5,342 nucleotides of DNA from an uncultured Peptococcaceae bacterium (GCA_902462325.1 CABQBF010000167.1:1-5342), one strand, 5' to 3'; shown: positions 1 through 5,334, counted from the stretch's first letter. A program made the numbers and translations. Notes: generated by a model from the letters alone, not told the origin.

Positions 1-1152
1 ACCGAAACGTTGGCCTATTATTTGGAGCAGGATTACGGTTATGCTATGTATTTAGGGCCAAAAGCACAATCTACAGAAGCAGTGCTGCACCATCAGGGCT
101 TTTTGCCAGCGCCATGGAAAGATGATACGGCGGTGCTTTATGTGGTGGATATGCGCTCGCCGCTGACGCTGTTAAAAAATATTGAAACCACCATCAAGGA
201 GCCTTTTAATCGCAATGAACGGCTTCTGGCTGTGGTAGAAGAAAGTCACCACCGTTTGCAGGAAATTATGACCTCGCTCTATCCCGGCAATTTGGTTTTA
301 TCCATTGATGCCGGTATTATGCACCATAAGATGCTGCAAAAGATTACCCGGGCCAACCATGTGCCCAACGAGCCGTTGCCGGTGCGCAAATTGGGAAAAA
401 ATATGTGCGTACCTTTCGGTAAAATTTTGCGGGGAATGGTCGTACCAAATACAGTTACCAAAACCTTGCACAGTGAAAAGGTGTACGACGGCGATATTAA
501 AAACTTTACCATTCAGAATTTCCCATTTTATTCTACGCTGGAAAATCAGGTGCGCACCATCAAATCCTTTGACCAGCCTGTAATTTTGGTGGATGACCTG
601 CTGCATAAAGGACACCGCATTCGTGGTTTGGAGCCGATTTTGCGTCGGGAAGGCGTGGAAATTGACCGTATGGTGGTGGGAATTTTGTCAGCCAGAGGGA
701 AAGATTTGATGGCTGTGCGGGATTGTCCAGTAGAGAGCGCTTATTTCTTGCCACGCCTGAAGGGTTGGTATGTAGAGTCCACACTATATCCCTTTATCGG
801 CGGCGATATGGTAGCCCGCAACGAGGAAACCGACGCCAATCTAATTCCGTCCATCAACTTTATTTTGCCCTATGTGGTGCCCAGCTATATGAAAGATGTG
901 CAGCGGGATGCGCTGTATTATTTCTCGCTGACCTGTCTGGAAAATGTACGCGATATTTTACAGGTGCTGGAGGAAGAATATCAGCAGGTATTTGGCCGCC
1001 GTTTAACCTTAGGCCGTTTAGGCGAAGCCATTATCTCGCCGCGCTGCCCCGACCGAGGCAACTGCGGTCAATACGATAAAAATATTGCACCGTCGGTGTA
1101 TGTAGAAGATGATATCCAGAAACTAATCCGGCTGCAAAGCATCATGGCTTAG
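1..1152 (+). CDS. Phosphoribosyltransferase-like protein, C-terminal part (5' end outside window)
   Basis: The frame is open from base 1 and ends at TAG 1150-1152. The first possible start is a TTG at base 10 with no ribosome binding site visible, so I read this as the 3' portion of a longer gene. Residue numbers count from that TTG. Residues 191-203 (VILVDDLLHKGHR) match the PRPP-binding loop of type I phosphoribosyltransferases: a hydrophobic strand, two acidic residues, then a glycine turn. The usual TG of that turn is replaced by KG. Other conspicuous stretches are VPFGKILRG (134-142), PNTVTKTLH (146-154), YPFIGGD (260-266) and a late Cys pair, C346 and C352. Residues 1-47 resemble the tail of an acetyltransferase-like domain, which is a weak impression. 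I recall similar sequence at the end of large multidomain clostridial proteins, but this is memory, not a search. The substrate is unknown. No signal peptide or membrane segment is visible in this part, so it is likely cytosolic. A strong terminator follows 65 bases later. Confidence 0.7.
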   Translation, partial: TETLAYYLEQDYGYAMYLGPKAQSTEAVLHHQGFLPAPWKDDTAVLYVVDMRSPLTLLKNIETTIKEPFNRNERLLAVVEESHHRLQEIMTSLYPGNLVLSIDAGIMHHKMLQKITRANHVPNEPLPVRKLGKNMCVPFGKILRGMVVPNTVTKTLHSEKVYDGDIKNFTIQNFPFYSTLENQVRTIKSFDQPVILVDDLLHKGHRIRGLEPILRREGVEIDRMVVGILSARGKDLMAVRDCPVESAYFLPRLKGWYVESTLYPFIGGDMVARNEETDANLIPSINFILPYVVPSYMKDVQRDALYYFSLTCLENVRDILQVLEEEYQQVFGRRLTLGRLGEAIISPRCPDRGNCGQYDKNIAPSVYVEDDIQKLIRLQSIMA

Positions 1153-1176
1153 TGTAGACGACGAAAAGAGCAGACT

Positions 1177-1208
1177 CTGTGTACTTGGGAACTTGTCCTT
1201 TTACACAG
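1177..1208 (+). repeat. Short inverted repeat between stop codon and terminator
   Basis: CTGTGTA (1177-1183) and TACACAG (1202-1208) are perfect 7-base inverted repeats around an 18-base loop. They lie in the 3' untranslated region of the PRTase-like gene, just before its terminator. They could form a small hairpin in the mRNA tail, but no U-tract follows, so it is not a terminator itself. The function is unknown and it may be chance. Confidence 0.3.
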
Positions 1209-1216
1209 TATCATAC

Positions 1217-1256
1217 GCCAATAGTCGACATTGTAGTGTCGGCTATTGGCTTTTTT
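1217..1256 (+). terminator. Strong Rho-independent terminator of the PRTase-like gene
   Basis: The left arm 1217-1230 (GCCAATAGTCGACA) pairs with the right arm 1237-1250 (TGTCGGCTATTGGC) over 14 base pairs, one of them a G-U wobble, around the 6-base loop TTGTAG. Six T's follow directly, then AG and a second T-run. This is a textbook intrinsic terminator on the plus strand. It separates the PRTase-like gene from the downstream three-gene unit, so that unit needs its own promoter. Confidence 0.95.
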
Positions 1257-1301
1257 AGTTTTTTCTTTTTGATGCAGCTTTTTTGGGAGCGTGCATATAG
1301 A

Positions 1302-1329
1302 TTGACATCGGGGCAGCATTTGTGATAGG
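1302..1329 (+). promoter_or_regulatory. Candidate sigma-A promoter for the dehydrogenase-like/flavoprotein/folA operon (distal)
   Basis: A perfect -35 box TTGACA lies at 1302-1307. Sixteen bases later is GATAGG (1324-1329), a poor -10 preceded by TGT (1321-1323), which could act as an extended -10. Transcription would start near 1336 and give a leader of about 100 bases containing the imperfect hairpin at 1354-1389. The -35 is convincing and the -10 is not. Confidence 0.4.
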
Positions 1330-1353
1330 CTATTTTCAGTGGAAAGCCAACAT

Positions 1354-1389
1354 ACCAATGCAGCATCATACGGGAAAGAAGATGTTGGT
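1354..1389 (+). other. Imperfect hairpin in the operon leader
   Basis: ACCAA (1354-1358) and CATC (1364-1367) pair with GATG-TTGGT (1381-1389). This gives a 9-base-pair stem with a 5-base bulge (TGCAG) on the left and a 13-base loop. It would be in the mRNA only if the distal promoter at 1302 is used. No T-run follows, and I recognise no known riboswitch class. It may be a leader structure or chance. Confidence 0.25.
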
Positions 1390-1401
1390 GACGAAAAAAT
1401 G

Positions 1402-1410
1402 TGATATATT
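1402..1410 (+). promoter_or_regulatory. Candidate extended -10 promoter (proximal) for the three-gene operon
   Basis: TGATATATT at 1402-1410 reads as TG-n followed by TATATT, five of six matches to the -10 consensus with the extended TG. No good -35 lies 17 bases upstream (ATGTTG at 1382-1387). Transcription would start near 1417, leaving a leader of about 23 bases that includes the ribosome binding site. It is an alternative to the distal promoter, and both may be used. Confidence 0.4.
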
Positions 1411-1439
1411 CTGACAAGAAATGAAGGTGTCGACATAGC

Positions 1440-2699
1440 ATGTTTTATTATCAAGCTGAAAAGGAGATTTTATGTTCCCGCCAGTCCCTTGCTGGTTTTC
1501 GGGAAATTGATGAGTGGGACGCCCAAAAGGCGCAGCATCTAACCTATATTAGTCAGCGGTCAGGCAAGGGAAAAATGGTGTATGGAATCAATCATCCCGG
1601 TTATCTGGCCGATGCTGCCGAAGGCTTGTGGTGTTTGGATACCTGGCAGTTGGAAAGCCTGGCACAGCGATGTGCCGATATACCGGAATGGTTGGCCAAG
1701 AAAGCCTTAGCCGGCCAAATACGGGGAATTTGCGCTGCTGAGGAGCAATTGCCTGCACTGCTGGAGCAGCGGTTGGGCGCGGAAAAGAAACGGGTACACA
1801 TTGTGGCCATGGGCGATGTGGGCGGTACCTTGTTGATTGGGCTGTCCCTTTTGGGCGGCGATTGTATTGGAGAAATTGGAATTTATGATTTTAACCAGGC
1901 TTTATGCCAGCGTTGGGAACATGAAATCAATCAGATTGCCTATCCCTGGGCCTATGACCGTTTGCCCACTGTTACGGTGCTGGAGCAGCCGCAGTTGTTC
2001 CAGTGTGATGTGTTTGTGTTCTGTGCTTCTAAAGCGATTCCGCCGGTGGGGGCAGCGGTGCAGGATGTGCGCATGGCGCAGCTGGAAGCCAACAGCGCAA
2101 TCATCAGTCAGTATGGACAGTTGGCCCGTCAAGCGCAGTTTCAGGGGTTGTTTGCCGTTGTCTCTGACCCGGTAGACCCTTTGTGCCAGCGGGTGTGGGC
2201 GGCCAGCAATCGGGATGCTGCCGGCAATTGGGACGGCAAAGGCTTGCGGCCGGAGCAGGTGCAGGGCTACGGCTTAGGTGTTATGAATAGTCGGGCTGCC
2301 TATTTTGCCAAGCAGGACAGCCGTTTTCAGCAGTTCCTTACCGAAGGCCGGGCTTATGGGCCTCATGGTCAAAAGCTGGTGATTGCCGACAGTATTCCCC
2401 ATTACAATCAGGAGCGTTCTCTGGAGCTAACCAAGAAAGCGGTGGAGGCCAACCTGGAGGTACGGGCGTTGGGCTATAAGCCTTACATTGCGCCGGCGTT
2501 ATCCTCGGCAGCCATTTCTATTTTGCTGACGCTCCGTGGGCAGTGGCATTACAGCTCTAACTTTTTAGGCGGTATTTATATGGGCTGTAAAAATCGCAAT
2601 ACTTGTTACGGGGTGGAGCTGGAACATCTGCCGTTGCCGCAGCAGTTGTTAGAACGGCTGGAAGCGGTGGCAGAGGACTTAGCGGCCTTGTGCGTTTAA
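1440..2699 (+). CDS. Atypical lactate/malate dehydrogenase-superfamily protein
   Basis: This 419-residue protein starts at ATG 1440, preceded by GAAGGTG (1423-1429) at 10-base spacing. Residues 118-150 form a Rossmann dinucleotide site: strand VHIVAM, the glycine turn GDVGG (125-129), and an Asp (D150) at the end of the second strand, which suggests NAD rather than NADP. Later blocks follow the LDH/MDH order: R211 in the substrate loop (the VRMAQLEAN segment), SDPVDP (242-247) where the family has NPVD, GYGLG...SR (276-285) with the equivalent of the substrate-binding Arg, and GPHG (307-310) with the catalytic His H309. Unusual points are about 115 extra N-terminal residues, about 11 extra residues between SDPVD and GYG, and Met/Asn where the Asp partner of the His should be. 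It is likely cytosolic. It is the first gene of a unit with a flavoprotein and folA. I am confident of the fold but not of the substrate or of any dehydrogenase activity, and I would not call it ldh or mdh. Confidence 0.8.
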   Translation: MFYYQAEKEILCSRQSLAGFREIDEWDAQKAQHLTYISQRSGKGKMVYGINHPGYLADAAEGLWCLDTWQLESLAQRCADIPEWLAKKALAGQIRGICAAEEQLPALLEQRLGAEKKRVHIVAMGDVGGTLLIGLSLLGGDCIGEIGIYDFNQALCQRWEHEINQIAYPWAYDRLPTVTVLEQPQLFQCDVFVFCASKAIPPVGAAVQDVRMAQLEANSAIISQYGQLARQAQFQGLFAVVSDPVDPLCQRVWAASNRDAAGNWDGKGLRPEQVQGYGLGVMNSRAAYFAKQDSRFQQFLTEGRAYGPHGQKLVIADSIPHYNQERSLELTKKAVEANLEVRALGYKPYIAPALSSAAISILLTLRGQWHYSSNFLGGIYMGCKNRNTCYGVELEHLPLPQQLLERLEAVAEDLAALCV

Positions 2700-2719
2700 G
2701 CAGACGGCAGAAACATGGA

Positions 2720-2726
2720 AAGAGGT
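2720..2726 (+). promoter_or_regulatory. Ribosome binding site deciding the flavoprotein start
   Basis: AAGAGGT lies eight bases before ATG 2735, a good Shine-Dalgarno match. It fixes this ATG as the start, although the same frame stays open back into the end of the dehydrogenase-like gene. Confidence 0.75.
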
Positions 2727-2734
2727 GTATTCCT

Positions 2735-3814
2735 ATGGAACAACAGCCATTGCTGGTGATTATGCCGGAAGATGGGGCGCAGATAGAAAATGCCCGTTTG
2801 CAGCAGATTTTACAGTATGCCGTCAAAGATTATCCGGTGGAGCTTTGGCGCAAGGCGGAGCAATTTGTGCCGGTGCAGAACCGCCGCATTTTATTTGTAC
2901 TGAATTTAGGCGCCGATGGCGTCAATTTGGAATATCAAAAGCTATTGCGCCAAATTCGCCGTCAGCCTGCTTGTTTTACGGGCTGCACAGGGGCTGTGCT
3001 GATTGACGCTGACAGCGAGCTATACACCAAAGCGATAGGGCGGGAACTGGTTTTTGCGGCCAACTGCAGCGGTTGTTTGTTTCCCGGCAAGCCTTTGGTG
3101 GAAGGCACTGGTTCGTTGGACAATTTTATTGTGCAGGCCCGCAATTTGGATACCGATAAGCTGGGGGCTTACCGGCATGCGGCGCGGGCTTTGGTGGAAC
3201 AATTGCTGACCTTTCAGCTGCCTTTGCACCGCAAGCCGCAGATTTTAGCTGTGCATGCCAGCAACCGCGCCACCTCCAATACGTTGACGTTATGGCGCAA
3301 GGTGAAACAGCACTTGGAGCCCGCTTGTACAGTGCAGGAAATATCGCTGCAAAATGGCAGCGTGATTGATTGCAACGGCTGTCCTTATCAAACCTGCCGT
3401 CACTTTGGCGAAACTTGCAGTTGTTTTTATGGCGGCGTGATTGTGGAGGAAGTGTATCCGGCTATTTTAGATTGCGACGGGCTGATTGTGCTGTGTCCCA
3501 ATTATAATGATGCCGTCAGCGCTAATTTATCGGCCTTTATTAACCGGCTGACCGCTTTGTTCAGTCAGGTGCGTTTTTATGATAAGGCGGTGTTTTGTCT
3601 GGTGGTTTCTGGTTATAGTGGCGGCGATATTGTTGCCAAACAAATTTTGGGAGCGCTAAATATGAATAAAACCTTTTTGCTGCCTGCCAGATTTGCGCTG
3701 CTGGCTACCGCCAACGACCCGTTCAGCATTAACCGCATTGCGGAAATTGACCAAAGGGCCGAGGAATTTGCTCAGAATATGCTGGCGCAGCTGCGAAAGG
3801 AGCCGACGACATGA
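2735..3814 (+). CDS. Two-domain cysteine-rich flavodoxin / NADPH-dependent FMN reductase-like protein
   Basis: The protein has 359 residues from ATG 2735 and lies 35 bases after the previous stop. The C-terminal half (about 167-359) looks like an NADPH-dependent FMN reductase/flavodoxin fold: strand ILAVHAS then NRATSNTL (177-184) as the likely FMN phosphate loop, and DCDGLIVLCPNYND (246-259), the family's P-x-Y loop that contacts the flavin. Between them is a cysteine cluster C213, C216, C221, C228 and C230 (C-x2-C-x4-C-x6-C-x-C). It sits where iron-sulfur flavoproteins carry a compact Cys motif, but the spacing differs, so a 4Fe-4S cluster is possible and not proven. The N-terminal half (1-165) is not a domain I recognise. 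It has a CSGC pair (C111, C114) in a conserved-looking patch, CSGCLFPGKPLVEGTGSL. No signal peptide or membrane segment is seen. The likely role is electron transfer or reduction of a small molecule in the cytosol. Its last codon overlaps the folA start. Confidence 0.75.
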   Translation: MEQQPLLVIMPEDGAQIENARLQQILQYAVKDYPVELWRKAEQFVPVQNRRILFVLNLGADGVNLEYQKLLRQIRRQPACFTGCTGAVLIDADSELYTKAIGRELVFAANCSGCLFPGKPLVEGTGSLDNFIVQARNLDTDKLGAYRHAARALVEQLLTFQLPLHRKPQILAVHASNRATSNTLTLWRKVKQHLEPACTVQEISLQNGSVIDCNGCPYQTCRHFGETCSCFYGGVIVEEVYPAILDCDGLIVLCPNYNDAVSANLSAFINRLTALFSQVRFYDKAVFCLVVSGYSGGDIVAKQILGALNMNKTFLLPARFALLATANDPFSINRIAEIDQRAEEFAQNMLAQLRKEPTT

Positions 3815-4311
3815 TTCATCTGATTGCAGCGGTGGCGCGAAATGGCGTGATTGGGTTTCGCGGGCAAATTCCCTGGCAATTGCCGGAGGATTTGCGCCAC
3901 TTTCAGGCGCTGACAATGGGGCATACGGTCATCATGGGGCGACGGACCTATGAAAGCATCGGGAACCCTTTGCCGGGACGGCAAAATCTTGTGGTATCGG
4001 CAAAATTGCAGCCAGGAGAGGGCTATCAGGTGGTGGGCTCTTTACAGGAAGGGCTGGCATTGGCCACAGGGAAAGAAATTTTTGTGATCGGCGGTGCTAG
4101 GCTGTATGAAGAAGCATTGCCCTTAGCGGAGCGGCTCGATTTGACGCTGGTGGATTTGGAGCCTTTGGGCGATACGTATCTTCCAGAAATAGATTGGAGC
4201 CACTTTGAGAAAATCGACGAAGTGCAGCATAAAGGAATCCCCAGCTATCAGTTTGTGACATATGGCAGGATTGGTTCTTTGATGGCGCCCAAGGGTAGCA
4301 AAAAGAGCTGA
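3811..4311 (+). CDS. folA: Dihydrofolate reductase
   Basis: This enzyme reduces 7,8-dihydrofolate to tetrahydrofolate with NADPH in the cytosol, supplying one-carbon carriers for thymidylate and purine synthesis. The 166 residues are close to the usual length of about 160. Diagnostic features are MIHLIAAVARNGVIG (1-15), the PWQLPEDL segment (21-28) with the proton-relay acid D27 at the same number as in E. coli, VIMGRRTYESIG (40-51) for NADPH binding, LPGR (54-57) with R57 for the folate glutamate tail, FVIGGARLYE (91-100), and the late PSYQFVTYGR (144-153). The C-terminus carries about 13 extra residues rich in Lys and Ser. The start is ATG 3811, with AAAGGAG (3796-3802) eight bases upstream and inside the flavoprotein gene. 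The stop of that gene and this start share ATGA, which indicates translational coupling. No thymidylate synthase gene is next to it in this window. Confidence 0.97.
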   Translation: MIHLIAAVARNGVIGFRGQIPWQLPEDLRHFQALTMGHTVIMGRRTYESIGNPLPGRQNLVVSAKLQPGEGYQVVGSLQEGLALATGKEIFVIGGARLYEEALPLAERLDLTLVDLEPLGDTYLPEIDWSHFEKIDEVQHKGIPSYQFVTYGRIGSLMAPKGSKKS

Positions 4312-4326
4312 AGTGGCAGCAGAAAA

Positions 4327-4366
4327 TTAAAAAAGAAAGACGTGCAGCAATTTGCACGCCTTTCTT
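4327..4366 (-). terminator. Intrinsic terminator of csp, probably bidirectional with folA
   Basis: Arms 4333-4346 (AAGAAAGACGTGCA) and 4353-4366 (TGCACGCCTTTCTT) pair over 14 positions with one A/C mismatch, around the loop GCAATT. Read leftward, the hairpin is followed by a run of U's from the A-run at 4329-4334, an excellent terminator for csp, whose stop lies about 50 bases away. Read rightward, the tail CTTTCTT is U-rich but broken, so it probably also ends the folA transcript, less efficiently. Confidence 0.88.
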
Positions 4367-4377
4367 GATGTTCGTTC

Positions 4378-4395
4378 TTTAATATATATATTAAA
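4378..4395. repeat. 18-base AT-only perfect palindrome in the convergent gap
   Basis: TTTAATATATATATTAAA is its own reverse complement. It lies between the csp stop codon and the csp terminator, so it is in the csp mRNA tail. AT-only stems are weak in RNA. It may be simple AT-rich sequence or a melting-prone site. Confidence 0.5.
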
Positions 4396-4416
4396 ATCTA
4401 GGATATTAATTTACAA

Positions 4417-4614
4417 TTAAAGTTTAACAACATTAGCAGCCTGAGGGCCTCTTGCGCCTTCAACTACTTCAAATTCAACTTCCTGGCCTTCGTCCAGGGT
4501 TTTGAAACCTTCCTGTTCAATCGCAGAAAAATGTACGAATACATCTTTACCGTCTTGACCTTCGATAAAACCATAACCTTTTTCTGCGTTAAACCATTTT
4601 ACTTTACCCTGCAT
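4417..4614 (-). CDS. csp: Cold shock protein (CspA/CspB family RNA chaperone)
   Basis: The 65-residue protein is a single OB-fold cold shock domain, the normal length for the family. It carries the two RNA-binding motifs: KGYGFIE (RNP1, residues 12-18) and VFVHFSAI (RNP2, 25-32), and it ends in the typical GPQAANVVKL. It binds single-stranded RNA and DNA in the cytosol and melts mRNA secondary structure, which helps translation at low temperature or in growth transitions. I chose ATG at 4612-4614 because AAAGGA (on the minus strand, about 4623-4628) is eight bases upstream and homologues start M-x-G-K-V-K-W-F. An in-frame Met three codons earlier would abut the ribosome binding site, and the still longer open frame begins at the promoter's start region. 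It lies 129 bases downstream of hpf on the same strand but has its own promoter. Which csp paralogue it is cannot be told. Confidence 0.96.
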   Translation of the reverse strand: MQGKVKWFNAEKGYGFIEGQDGKDVFVHFSAIEQEGFKTLDEGQEVEFEVVEGARGPQAANVVKL

Positions 4615-4669
4615 TTGAATCATCCTTTCAAGATAGATAAGTAGCTGCACAGTCACAACCACTGCTCTT

Positions 4670-4698
4670 ATTATAACGGTCTTTCAAATAAATGGCAA
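4670..4698 (-). promoter_or_regulatory. Sigma-A promoter of csp
   Basis: On the minus strand, TTGCCA (4693-4698, five of six matches to TTGACA) is followed by exactly 17 bases and a perfect TATAAT (4670-4675). Transcription should start near 4663, giving a leader of about 48 bases. This is far shorter than the long thermosensor leader of E. coli cspA, so regulation by a large leader structure is unlikely. Confidence 0.85.
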
Positions 4699-4702
4699 GG
4701 GC

Positions 4703-4723
4703 TTTTCGGCATTTCGCAGAAAA
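4703..4723 (-). other. Small hairpin between hpf and csp
   Basis: TTTTCGGC (4703-4710) and GCAGAAAA (4716-4723) pair with one mismatch around ATTTC. It lies 21 bases past the hpf stop, but no T-run follows on the minus strand, so it is a weak terminator at best. An overlapping palindrome, AAAAATATTTTT, sits at 4720-4731. hpf transcripts may therefore run on into csp. Confidence 0.3.
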
Positions 4724-4743
4724 ATATTTTTACAGAGCAGGCT

Positions 4744-5277
4744 TTAGTCGATGGTTGGCTGGATGAGACCATAATGATTGTCTTTCCGTTTGTAAACCAC
4801 GTTGATGCTGTTGGTTTCAGCGTTTAAGAATACAAAGAAATCATGTTCCAGCAATTCCATCTGCATGATGGCTTCTTCTTCGTCCATCGGTTTTACCACG
4901 AAGGTTTTGGTCTTGATAATTTTTTCGTCTTCTTCAACGGCTGGCGCTTCCTGAACTGGAGGCAGGTCGTTAAAGGTTTTTACTTTGCCTTTCCGGTTGA
5001 TTTTGGTTTTGTATTTGCGAATTTGCCGTTCCAGTTTGTCCACAACGCCGTCAATGGAAGCGTACATATCGTTGCTGCTGTCTTCTGCGCGCAGGATATA
5101 GCGGTTTAGAGGAATGGTGGCTTCTACGCGGTGCAGACCTTTTTCCACCACCAAGGTTACAGTTCCGGTTAAATTAGCGTCTACAAAATATTTTTCCAGT
5201 TTTGCAAACCGTTTTTCGATATAATCAGTTAATGGCTCAGTTACCTGAGTATTTTTGGCTTTTACAGAGATTTTCAT
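4744..5277 (-). CDS. hpf: Ribosome hibernation promoting factor, long form
   Basis: The 177-residue protein is the long form of HPF (YvyD-like). It binds the 30S decoding region and pairs 70S ribosomes into inactive 100S dimers in stationary phase or stress. Residues 1-98 are the S30AE/sigma-54-modulation domain: MKISVKAKN, then TDYIEKRFAKLEKYF, then HRVEATI, ending in the basic helix KLERQIRKYKTKINRKGK. An acidic, proline-containing linker covers 99-118. Residues 119-177 are the C-terminal dimerisation domain, with KTKTFVVKPMDEEEAIMQME, HDFFVFLNA and the family hallmark NVVYKRKDNHYGLI. The length fits the long form rather than short gammaproteobacterial HPF. The start is ATG 5275-5277, with GAGGAG (5287-5292 on the minus strand) nine bases upstream. 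No strong promoter is visible before the window edge. In many Bacillota secA follows hpf, but here csp does. Confidence 0.97.
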   Translation of the reverse strand: MKISVKAKNTQVTEPLTDYIEKRFAKLEKYFVDANLTGTVTLVVEKGLHRVEATIPLNRYILRAEDSSNDMYASIDGVVDKLERQIRKYKTKINRKGKVKTFNDLPPVQEAPAVEEDEKIIKTKTFVVKPMDEEEAIMQMELLEHDFFVFLNAETNSINVVYKRKDNHYGLIQPTID

Positions 5278-5316
5278 AAATGCCAGCTCCTCGTATTATA
5301 AAGTAGTAGTGTTTAT

Positions 5317-5334
5317 AGTCCCTCTCCAAGGACT
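5317..5334 (-). repeat. Hairpin-forming inverted repeat upstream of hpf
   Basis: On the minus strand, AGTCCTT-GGAG-AGGGACT can fold into a 7-base-pair stem (one U-G pair) with a GGAG loop. It ends about 40 bases before the hpf start. It abuts TATAAA (5312-5317), the only -10-like hexamer far enough upstream, so it could overlap the promoter as an operator or lie in a longer leader. The window ends at 5342, so this cannot be settled here. Confidence 0.35.

Noticed and set aside
298..615. Minus-strand open frame inside the PRTase-like gene
   Set aside because: It lies wholly within a well-supported coding region and shows no family motif.
1153..1439. A known riboswitch or T-box in the 287-base gap
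   Set aside because: I looked for conserved cores and a second terminator before the gene. The only terminator belongs to the upstream gene, and no known motif is recognisable.
1149..1454. Minus-strand open frame of about 101 codons across the intergenic region
   Set aside because: It runs through the terminator hairpin and the promoter region, has no ribosome binding site I can see, and its protein resembles nothing known.
2603..2734. Longer start for the flavoprotein, overlapping the end of the dehydrogenase-like gene
   Set aside because: The extra residues are low-complexity Gly/Ala/Arg-rich read-through of another gene's frame. A good ribosome binding site precedes ATG 2735.
4615..4662. 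16 extra N-terminal residues for the cold shock protein
   Set aside because: Homologues begin at the M-x-G-K-V-K-W-F Met. The ribosome binding site fits that ATG, and the longer frame begins right at the predicted transcription start.
4662..4740. 7-base inverted repeat CTGCTCT/AGAGCAG flanking the csp promoter
   Set aside because: The arms are short and 65 bases apart. A match of this size is expected by chance.
4843..5109. Plus-strand open frame opposite hpf, rich in Phe and Val
   Set aside because: It is the antisense shadow of the hpf coding sequence. The Phe richness comes from Lys and Glu codons on the other strand.
5295..5300. TATAAT on the minus strand as the hpf -10
   Set aside because: It would start transcription inside the hpf ribosome binding site, and no -35 lies at the right distance.
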